Positions 1-5,755 of a stretch of DNA of 6,360 nucleotides are shown here, piece after piece (position 1 is the stretch's first letter; each line of letters starts with the position of its first letter). The stretch covers positions 1 to 6,360 of the forward strand of contig JAILDD010000070.1 in assembly GCA_024689605.1 (NCBI GenBank), read 5' to 3'. The notes below the pieces were generated by a model. That model saw only the letters and a list, made by a program, of their open reading frames with translations. It ran no database searches and was not told the origin of the DNA. The DNA comes from Lachnospiraceae bacterium (lineage in GTDB: Bacteria > Bacillota_A > Clostridia > Lachnospirales > Lachnospiraceae). Both the position numbers and the translations under genes were made by a program.

Positions 1-3
1 AAA

Positions 4-10
4 AGGGCGG
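4..10 (+). promoter_or_regulatory. Putative ribosome binding site of the GH5 gene
   Basis: The sequence AGGGCGG ends 7 nt before the ATG at 18-20 and resembles a Shine-Dalgarno site with one mismatch in the core. It is the main support for starting the GH5 protein at 18. The same reading frame is open all the way to the left edge of the window, so an upstream start cannot be excluded from this sequence alone. Confidence 0.5.
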
Positions 11-17
11 TTACTAT

Positions 18-1007
18 ATGAGCGAAAACACAACATCACAGGCAGGCAAGATTTCCATATCAGCAAAAAGAAACGGAAATCCTACACCTTTCGGAATACA
101 CGGCAAGCTTCATGTCGAAGGCATGTACCTTACTGATGAGCATGGTGAAAAGACAAGGCTTAAAGGTGTCAGCACTCACAATCTTTCCTGTTTTCCGCAG
201 TATATAAACCTCAAGACTATGAAATACTTCGCTGATGAATGGGGCATCTCCATTTTCAGGCTGGCTATGTATTCGGGCCGTGCAGATGAAGTAAACGGAT
301 ATGCTGACAGCAACGATGCACAGCGTCAGAACCTTGAAGAGATGGTACTGACAGCAGTCAGGGATGCTGCTTCGCTGGGAATATACATCATGCTTGACTG
401 GCATGTACTTCTTGAATGCGACCCTAATGTGCATACCGACATGGCGGTATCATTCTTTAAAAAGATGTGCCCCCTTCTCAAAGCATACGATAATGTGATC
501 TACGAGATCTGCAATGAACCCAACGGTGAAGATGTCACCTGGGACAAGATCTGTAACTATGCTAATCAGGTTATTCCCGTTATCAGAGGGATCATACCCG
601 ACAGTGTCATAATCGTAGGTACACCCTGCTGGAGCCAGGAAGTAGATAAGCCCGCTGCAGAGCCGCTTCCTTACGATAACCTGATGTATACGCTTCATTT
701 CTATGCTGACAGCCACAGGGATTATTTAAGGGGTGTTGCCCTTAAAGCACTTGAAAAGGAGCTTCCTATATTTGTATCAGAATGCGGTTTCTGCGATGCG
801 GCCGGTGCAGGCGAAATCAACAGGAACGAAACAGCAGCCTGGATGGAACTTATGGCAAAGTACAACATCAGCTGGATCGGATGGAATCTTTCCAATAAAG
901 ATGAAACCTCAGCCTTCATAAAACCTGACTGCGACAAGCTATATGATTGGACGGATGATGAACTCCGTGAACACGGACTGCTGATGAAGGAGTATTTAAT
1001 TAAATAA
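18..1007 (+). CDS. GH5 (subfamily 2-like) endo-beta-1,4-glucanase, apparently without signal peptide
   Basis: This is a glycoside hydrolase family 5 catalytic domain, expected to cut internal beta-1,4 bonds in cellulose or related glucans by a retaining mechanism. The 329-residue protein follows the Bacillus Cel5A pattern almost throughout: FRLAMY with Arg81, LDWH with His129, the acid/base Glu167 in YEICNEPNG, His227 and Tyr229 in LHFYA, the nucleophile Glu255 in FVSECG, and WN at 289-290 followed by KDE at 294-296. There is no hydrophobic leader; the N-terminus is a polar tail of about 25 residues running straight into the domain. No carbohydrate-binding module or dockerin is present. Oddities are nine cysteines and Cys at two positions that are usually Trp in this subfamily (Cys58 and Cys256). 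A cytoplasmic role on imported oligosaccharides would fit. The frame is open to the left edge, so a longer N-terminus remains possible. The family assignment is firm; substrate and location are inferred. Confidence 0.93.
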   Translation: MSENTTSQAGKISISAKRNGNPTPFGIHGKLHVEGMYLTDEHGEKTRLKGVSTHNLSCFPQYINLKTMKYFADEWGISIFRLAMYSGRADEVNGYADSNDAQRQNLEEMVLTAVRDAASLGIYIMLDWHVLLECDPNVHTDMAVSFFKKMCPLLKAYDNVIYEICNEPNGEDVTWDKICNYANQVIPVIRGIIPDSVIIVGTPCWSQEVDKPAAEPLPYDNLMYTLHFYADSHRDYLRGVALKALEKELPIFVSECGFCDAAGAGEINRNETAAWMELMAKYNISWIGWNLSNKDETSAFIKPDCDKLYDWTDDELREHGLLMKEYLIK

Positions 1008-1080
1008 AAAGTAAGAAGTTCACACTCAGTGGCAAATGCTTCGGACTATCATGAATAGCTACAATGAAAATATTTATATA

Positions 1081-1106
1081 AAAAAAGTGCCTGCAGGCAC
1101 TTTTTT
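1081..1106. terminator. Bidirectional rho-independent terminator
   Basis: The 14-nt core GTGCCTGCAGGCAC (1087-1100) is a perfect palindrome that can form a GC-rich stem. It is flanked by A6 on the left and T6 on the right, so transcripts from either strand end in a hairpin followed by a U tract. It lies 73 nt past the GH5 stop and 48 nt past the protease stop, between two convergent genes, as expected for a shared terminator. The rest of 1008-1154 shows no ORF or other structure. Confidence 0.88.
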
Positions 1107-1154
1107 AGTTTCTTGATGAACATTTTTCTTCAGCCCTCATCAGAATTGCTTCAT

Positions 1155-2375
1155 TTATGACTGCAGCTTCCTGATGGCATCTATCCGCTGGCTGAGCGTA
1201 GGATGCGAATACTCCATCTTCACAACTAAGGGTGACGGTGACAGATTGGCATAATTTTCCTTTGCCAGTGTCTTTAAGGATGTGATCAGCTGTTCGCCAT
1301 AGCCTTCCTTTACGGCATGGGCATCTGCGGCATATTCCGCCCTTCTTGAAAAAAAGTTTATGACCAGTGCAGTGAGTGGAGAAATAAGAGGAAACTCTAA
1401 ACCTATGATCATTAATAGAGCAAACCCATAATTTATCCCTTCAAATCCGAAATCAGTAAAGATCCCTGTAGCATGCAGAGTAAATCCTGCAAAGACCGCT
1501 ATCATCGCCATCTGAAAAAATGTAAGTACATGGGTCTTTAATGTATCTTTATGCAGTCCATGTCCAAGCTCATGCGCAAACACCGCACAGATTTCATCCG
1601 GTGTCAGTGTCTCAATAAGATTATCATAAAGAACGATTGTTTTCATTTTCCCAAATCCCGAAAAATATGCATTGGATTTTGTTGTCCTCCGGGATGCGTC
1701 CATAACATTTATTTCACGGACCTTGTATCCATTCTTTTCTAAAAGCGCCGTGAGCTTATCACGCAGCTCGCCTTCCTCCAAAGGCGTGAACTTATTAAAG
1801 ATCTTGCTTAAATACGGATACAGGAAGGATATGAGCAGTACAAGCAATGTGGTGCTTATGGCAAATGCCGGAACAAGCCAGTCACCAAAGAGTCTGTGCA
1901 GCGCAAAGAGCAGACATCCAATGCCGGTTACTAATAACAGCGTTATGATAAATGTCTTTATCTGATCAGCCCAGAATGTCTTGGCGTTTGTTTTATTAAA
2001 GCCGTACTTTTCCTCTATCACCATGGTGCCGTACCAGGAAAAAGGTATATCCACCAATGATGCCAGCGTAGATACCAGTATCACTGAAAATGTCTGCCAG
2101 AACACGCCATCCGGAAAGAGTCCGGCAAAAAGCGCATAAACATTGAATAGCAGTAGCAAAATCGATACAAACATCGTGGCAGAAAAAGATATCATGCCGA
2201 AACGGTTTGTCTCCGCATGGTATGCACGCCACTTTGCGTATGTCTCTTTATCATAGACATCCGATACATTTTCAGGTATGGGATTTTTTTCTGACATAAG
2301 ACTGAGAACAGATATCAGCATCATGTACAGATATATAAAGACCATCAAAATGACCGCAATCCATTTGTAATTCAT
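1155..2375 (-). CDS. Ste24-type (CAAX prenyl protease 1-like) M48 membrane metalloprotease
   Basis: This is a 406-residue integral membrane zinc protease of the M48A/Ste24 type. The zinc site is visible: HELGH at 268-272 (His268, catalytic Glu269, His272) and the third ligand Glu347 in the SRRAEYAAD segment. Other family hallmarks are RRTTKSNAYFSGF at 229-241, KTIVLYDNL at 245-253, and SHPTLSQRI at 390-398 near the C-terminus. Probable membrane segments lie near 4-26, 62-86, 92-116, 140-160, 168-188, 281-301 and 316-339, giving the N-terminal multi-helix region plus helices after HELGH that are typical of the family. The length is normal. AAGGGAG (2381-2387) precedes the ATG by 5 nt, and the upstream ORF ends 15 nt before it, so co-transcription is likely. 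In yeast Ste24 processes prenylated a-factor, but bacterial homologues more plausibly act in membrane protein quality control. No prenylation gene is visible here, so the substrate is unknown. Confidence 0.93.
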   Translation of the reverse strand: MNYKWIAVILMVFIYLYMMLISVLSLMSEKNPIPENVSDVYDKETYAKWRAYHAETNRFGMISFSATMFVSILLLLFNVYALFAGLFPDGVFWQTFSVILVSTLASLVDIPFSWYGTMVIEEKYGFNKTNAKTFWADQIKTFIITLLLVTGIGCLLFALHRLFGDWLVPAFAISTTLLVLLISFLYPYLSKIFNKFTPLEEGELRDKLTALLEKNGYKVREINVMDASRRTTKSNAYFSGFGKMKTIVLYDNLIETLTPDEICAVFAHELGHGLHKDTLKTHVLTFFQMAMIAVFAGFTLHATGIFTDFGFEGINYGFALLMIIGLEFPLISPLTALVINFFSRRAEYAADAHAVKEGYGEQLITSLKTLAKENYANLSPSPLVVKMEYSHPTLSQRIDAIRKLQS

Positions 2376-2390
2376 AGAAACTCCCTTTGC

Positions 2391-2570
2391 TTATTTACTG
2401 CTCATGCCACTGGCTATCTCTTTTACCTGCTTGTAAGGGTAATTGCAAAATTCTACTATTTCCTCTACAGTCTTTCCACGGCTTAACATATCAGTGATTT
2501 TTTCTGTATCACGTATAACTCTTTCCTCAGCCCTTACATCTGCTTCTATCTCGTCCATTGCCTTACACAT
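2391..2570 (-). CDS. Small 59-aa ORF, possible orphan RpnS-like C-terminal protein
   Basis: An in-frame ATG at 2568-2570 inside the rpn remnant gives a 59-residue acidic, helical protein beginning MCKAMDEIEADV and ending EIASGMSSK. It has a much better initiation site than the longer frame: GGAGG with 7-nt spacing. Known Rpn loci are reported to be genes within genes, in which a short C-terminal product (RpnS) is translated from an internal start and inhibits the full-length nuclease (RpnL). Here only the short product could be made, because the nuclease part is absent. Position 15 nt before the M48 gene suggests it is co-transcribed and possibly translationally linked. The start codon and ribosome site are seen directly; the antitoxin interpretation is inference. 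A fortuitous site within a decaying gene is the alternative. Confidence 0.5.
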   Translation of the reverse strand: MCKAMDEIEADVRAEERVIRDTEKITDMLSRGKTVEEIVEFCNYPYKQVKEIASGMSSK

Positions 2571-2577
2571 AGAATAT

Positions 2578-2582
2578 CCTCC
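2578..2582 (-). promoter_or_regulatory. Strong internal Shine-Dalgarno deciding the 59-aa start
   Basis: On the minus strand GGAGG is followed by 7 nt and then ATG at 2570. It is the best Shine-Dalgarno match in the neighbourhood. It also encodes the Gly-Gly of a segment that I believe is conserved in Rpn proteins, so coding constraint alone could have produced it. Confidence 0.6.
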
Positions 2583-2718
2583 ATTTTCTGCCGTTGCTTT
2601 CTTCCTATTATTCCAGAGTGACGGTCTGTCAGTTGCTACAGATATCACGCGTAGCGTATCCTCATCTATTGACTGAAACTTCTCGTCTTTACTAAACAAT
2701 TCTTTCGATGATATTCTA

Positions 2719-3912
2719 TCATACCACAATATCTATCCCCAGCGCCTTCACCAATCCGTCCGCGAAGACTTCCCTAGAAAACATATTTCTTGCCATTTCA
2801 AAACCGTGCCCTGCAATACTTTCAAGTATATCACTGTCATCTGTTATATGTGACAGATTCAAGTAATCCTCGCCTTCCTTGAAGAACTCATCTATGTATT
2901 TATTGGAATTCGTAACCACTGCAGTTCCCGTCATCATGCCCATTGTTACTCTGTCATGAATTCCGTTTGTGAATCCCGGAAGGACATTCATTACTGCTTT
3001 GCAGGAAGATATAAGTCCTGATACTTCACGATAATCCACATCCTTTATCCATTCGACATTTTTCCTGTCGCACAGTCCGGAAATATCCCATTCATTTCCG
3101 CAGAGCAGAAGACTGACGTCTGTATCAGCAGCTTTAAACACAGCCTTTCTTCGCAGTATGGCTCTGGCGTAGATATCTGCCACGAAACACTTATTCAAAA
3201 GTGTCCTGTATACTGTTATATCATCACTGTAACGCTCTTCCGATGTCACCTGTGTGATAAGTTCATCTGCTGTTTTTCCACTATCCTCCAGCACTCTGTC
3301 AAAAGCCTCCTCCGGTGAGCAGACAATGTTTTCCCCATTTTCAGCAATAAGGATTTCTGCCATTGATTCGCACAGTTTTTTTATATCATCAGGCAATTCA
3401 TTCATTATCTTTTCGAATTTTTCAGGCGGATAATATGAACCTGTGAACAGCAGCGTATTCCTGCGCCGTTCAAAAGGCATAAGCGACGAATGAAGCCCCA
3501 CCGGCACAGTAAGAAAGCTTACTCTTTTGATATGAGGATAATACTTTCTTACATAGTCTGCATGATCACGGTCTATGCAGATAACATTTAGATTTTTAAC
3601 AGGCTGCTTAAGTATAGGATCGTGATATAGCGGATGATCCACAATATAATCAAAAAAGGGAGCATCTATCATATCGATAAAATGCTCCTTTTCAGCCATT
3701 ACACGCGGCAGAACAGAATTGAAGTCAAGAATTGCATCATACTTCTTTCCTGCATGAGAAAGCAGTATCTGCTCCGCATCTTCCTCCCTCATTATGTCAC
3801 ATATTTCAGCATCTATTCCCTTCTGCAGCAATGCCGTTCTGCATTCGTGTGCAAATACGATATTGGAAGCGTATGCTAAATATCTTGTAACAAATATGAG
3901 AACCTTTTTCAT
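2719..3912 (-). CDS. CgeB-like glycosyltransferase (GT-B fold, glycosyltransferase family 1 type)
   Basis: This is a 397-residue soluble protein with the layout of CgeB/DUF3880-type glycosyltransferases, presumed to transfer a sugar from a nucleotide donor to an unknown acceptor. The N-terminal Rossmann-like half starts MKKVLIFVTRYLAYASN and contains the VDHPLYH motif (91-97) and a CIDRDHADYVRKYYP stretch (112-126) typical of this group. A GSYYPP turn (158-163) leads into a charged helical middle region (about 165-260). The C-terminal half carries the donor-site block from NVLPGFTNG (309-317) through HDRV (319-322) to GMMTGTAVVTN (325-335), followed by EGEDYLNL (346-353). No signal peptide or membrane segment is visible. 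It starts 16 nt after the zinc-ribbon gene, with a modest GAAGTGA ribosome site (3919-3925). Family members glycosylate flagellin, spore coat or other surface polymers, but no acceptor is visible here. The extreme C-terminus abuts the rpn remnant and could have been altered by that junction. Confidence 0.82.
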   Translation of the reverse strand: MKKVLIFVTRYLAYASNIVFAHECRTALLQKGIDAEICDIMREEDAEQILLSHAGKKYDAILDFNSVLPRVMAEKEHFIDMIDAPFFDYIVDHPLYHDPILKQPVKNLNVICIDRDHADYVRKYYPHIKRVSFLTVPVGLHSSLMPFERRRNTLLFTGSYYPPEKFEKIMNELPDDIKKLCESMAEILIAENGENIVCSPEEAFDRVLEDSGKTADELITQVTSEERYSDDITVYRTLLNKCFVADIYARAILRRKAVFKAADTDVSLLLCGNEWDISGLCDRKNVEWIKDVDYREVSGLISSCKAVMNVLPGFTNGIHDRVTMGMMTGTAVVTNSNKYIDEFFKEGEDYLNLSHITDDSDILESIAGHGFEMARNMFSREVFADGLVKALGIDIVV

Positions 3913-3928
3913 CCAATGTCACTTCTTT

Positions 3929-5755
3929 TTAGTATATAACATTAAATCTGCTGTCGAGATCGGCATAACTTGGCCACTGTGAAATTGCATCTGCCGAACT
4001 TAACATAGCGAAACCACTATCATATATCACCAATGAGCCATCCGGCTGAAACATAAATATTACATCATATGCATTTCCTGATGCCTGACTGTAGCCGATA
4101 ATTTCCAGTTCCGGCACATAAGTGAACCAATAATACTCGGCTCCGGGAACGATGCAGTCGTATATATCATTATAATACTGTGACGCATACAGGTCATTTT
4201 CAGAAACCTTGCTGCAGGTTACAGTTCCATATGCATAATTACACATATAATCCGACATCATAAGACAGGCATCGTTTACGCCCATTATGCCCAATCCCCA
4301 GTCGTTTTCAAGGGCCATTATTTCATCATTCGGGTTCTCCGGATTTACAAAATAATACTGTGCCCACTCTGTTTCCCATGCGGTACCTGCATAATCAAAT
4401 TCACCACTGGACAGAGAATCACCGTATTCAAGGCTCTTTTCAGCCACATCAATCTTTACAACATAACCGTCTTCCTTATCAACATTTTTCCCTGTCACGA
4501 CTATAGATGTCTTTCCGGGATTCAATGCGGTAACAGTCACTGAACCGTCATAATTATCAGATATACGTATTATGTCATTTGAATAATATCCTCCCCCCGC
4601 TACTTCCCATTTAATATCCCTGGGGCTGAAAAAGTCATCGATATTTTCGACTGTTATGGTATGTGTGTCACCTACTTCCATATATACAGTCTCTGTATCA
4701 GACAGCTCAATACTGTGTGTACCGCCTATAGAAGCACCGGAAAACAGATCATCAATTTCATCAATGCCTTCCAGCTGTGTAGCAAGTAAAGCTGATGCAG
4801 CGAGTGCCACTATGATCACAATGACCATTATAGCTATGAGAACAGCGATCAGACAGCCATGGCCCTTCGGCTTTTCCGGCGGAGTGGCTGTTGCATAAGC
4901 CGGATTCATGAGAACCGGACCGCCGGGCTGCTGACCATTCATCTGAGGTGTGTTTGTCTGCGGACCGGCCATCTTGGGTCCATTCATACCGCTGTTCTGC
5001 ATCTGTGCGCCGTCGAACTGATTGCCCATCTGAGGATAGGCAGGCTGGGATGTAAACACAGACTGCTGTGCATTATTAGTTTCGGTTGCTTTATTATCTG
5101 CCTGAGTATTATCTGCGACAGGTGCCGCAGCTATTTCCTGGGCAGTATTGACTTCAGGCTGTGCATTCGTTACCGGTGCAGCGTTGTCTTCTGTTACAGG
5201 TGTGCTGTCTGCCACAGGCTCTGTATTTTCAACAGGTGCATCTTTTGCCTCCGTCGGTACATTTTCGGCCGGTGTATTGTTTACTACAGGCTCTGCATTT
5301 ACAGCTGGTGTATTGCTTGCCACAGGCTGTATATTTTCAACCGGTGCGTTGTTCACTACAGGCTGCACATTTGTAACTGGTGTACTATTAACTGTAGGCT
5401 GTACGTTTTCTGCCGGTGTATTGTTTACTGCTGGTTCTGCATTTACAACAGGCGTATTGCCTGCTACAGGCTGTATATTTTCAACCGGTGTGTTGTTCAC
5501 TACAGGCTGTGCATTTGTAACTGGTGTACTATTAACTGTAGGCTGTACATTTTCTACCGGTGTATTATTAACCACAGGCTCTGCATTTACAGCAGGCGCA
5601 TTATTTACCACAGGCTGTACATTCATCACCGGCGGCGTATAAACAGAAGCCCCGGGTATGGTCTCCTTAGGGAAAGCGTACCCGCAGTTGTCGCAATACT
5701 TTGTAGTTACCGGAACCTGATCCCCGCAGCTGGGGCAAAACTTTGTGTCGTCCAT
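3929..5755 (-). CDS. Zinc-ribbon, repeat-linker, single-TM protein with exported Ig-like and unknown C-terminal domains
   Basis: This is a 608-residue protein of unknown function. In order: a zinc ribbon (FCPSC, Cys7/Cys10, and YCDNC, Cys21/Cys24); twelve 12-residue units rich in Pro, Val and Asn (43-186); a disordered Gln/Asn/Met/Gly-rich stretch (190-290); a basic PEKPKGHG and one membrane helix (about 301-326); a BIG2-like Ig-type beta domain (about 347-438, including a VTVTALNPGKTSIVVTG segment at 406-422); and a C-terminal Tyr/Trp/acid-rich domain (about 445-608) with four cysteines (497, 505, 514, 534). Lysines before the helix predict the N-terminus inside and the Ig/C-terminal part outside, so the long linker would sit in the cytoplasm. 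The ATG overlaps the mfd stop (TAATG), with AGGGAG (5760-5765) 4 nt upstream. Zinc-ribbon/TM/Ig proteins of this style are frequent in Lachnospiraceae and uncharacterised. The C-terminal domain matches nothing I recognise. Confidence 0.9.
   Translation of the reverse strand: MDDTKFCPSCGDQVPVTTKYCDNCGYAFPKETIPGASVYTPPVMNVQPVVNNAPAVNAEPVVNNTPVENVQPTVNSTPVTNAQPVVNNTPVENIQPVAGNTPVVNAEPAVNNTPAENVQPTVNSTPVTNVQPVVNNAPVENIQPVASNTPAVNAEPVVNNTPAENVPTEAKDAPVENTEPVADSTPVTEDNAAPVTNAQPEVNTAQEIAAAPVADNTQADNKATETNNAQQSVFTSQPAYPQMGNQFDGAQMQNSGMNGPKMAGPQTNTPQMNGQQPGGPVLMNPAYATATPPEKPKGHGCLIAVLIAIMVIVIIVALAASALLATQLEGIDEIDDLFSGASIGGTHSIELSDTETVYMEVGDTHTITVENIDDFFSPRDIKWEVAGGGYYSNDIIRISDNYDGSVTVTALNPGKTSIVVTGKNVDKEDGYVVKIDVAEKSLEYGDSLSSGEFDYAGTAWETEWAQYYFVNPENPNDEIMALENDWGLGIMGVNDACLMMSDYMCNYAYGTVTCSKVSENDLYASQYYNDIYDCIVPGAEYYWFTYVPELEIIGYSQASGNAYDVIFMFQPDGSLVIYDSGFAMLSSADAISQWPSYADLDSRFNVIY
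5198..5629 (-). repeat. Twelve tandem 36-bp coding repeats (12-aa units)
   Basis: Residues 43-186 of the zinc-ribbon protein divide exactly into twelve 12-residue units with consensus close to V-x-N-x-Q/E-P-V-V-N-N-T-P, each 36 bp. The units are of four recognisable types: A (xVNAEPxVNNTP), B (xENVQPTVNSTP), C (VTNxQPVVNNxP) and D (VENIQPVAxNTP), in the order C' A B C D A B C D A B' D'. The last two are degenerate, and further decayed traces (PVTNAQPEVN, 194-203) follow. All units keep frame, so copy-number changes would lengthen or shorten the linker without disrupting the protein. Confidence 0.92.
5306..5593 (-). repeat. Two copies of a 144-bp higher-order repeat (A-B-C-D block)
   Basis: The 36-bp units are organised in blocks of four. 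Block 1 (5450-5593) and block 2 (5306-5449) encode the same A-B-C-D order, and a third block begins at 5305 but decays after its first unit. At the DNA level 5368-5404 and 5512-5548 are identical over 37 nt at an offset of exactly 144, much closer than neighbouring 36-bp units are to each other. This shows duplication of a 144-bp block after the four unit types had diverged. Confidence 0.88.

Larger units (their letters stand above)
2391..2729 (-). pseudogene. 5'-truncated Rpn-family (PD-(D/E)XK nuclease/transposase-like) gene remnant
   Basis: The open frame (112 codons from a TTG at 2729) resembles only the last third of Rpn/YhgA-like proteins common in Lachnospiraceae. The resembling parts are a segment reading IDEDTLRVISVATD (residues 21-34), then NGGYSMCKAMDEIEADVR (49-66), then a charged helix and a small C-terminal helical unit (KTVEEIVEF, 86-94). 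Full-length relatives run to roughly 300 residues and carry the nuclease core in the missing N-terminal part. The frame is closed by a TAG at 2733-2735, directly at the end of the glycosyltransferase gene, and the only upstream start is a TTG with no clear Shine-Dalgarno, overlapping that gene by 11 nt. The simplest reading is a deletion that joined the rpn tail to the glycosyltransferase 3' end. The family call rests on remembered sequence style; a profile search would settle it. Confidence 0.6.

Noticed and set aside
60..434. Minus-strand 124-codon frame opposite the GH5 gene
   Set aside because: It lies entirely within the GH5 coding region, which has clear family motifs, and shows no recognisable protein features.
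1672..1965. Plus-strand 97-codon frame opposite the M48 protease gene
   Set aside because: It is an antisense shadow of a conserved protease region and has no ribosome binding site.
2666..2722. ATGA stop/start overlap at the end of the glycosyltransferase gene (ATG at 2722)
   Set aside because: This start leads into a different frame that stops after 18 codons, so it does not produce the rpn-like product.
5198..5629. Regular DNA repeats that could suggest a CRISPR array
   Set aside because: Units are contiguous with no unique spacers, are exact multiples of codons and lie inside a clear coding frame.
5148..5642. Plus-strand 164-codon frame with repeated TGxxF/TGVL motifs resembling a repeat protein
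   Set aside because: The repetition is the mirror of the minus-strand 12-residue repeat, and no ribosome site or independent support is present.
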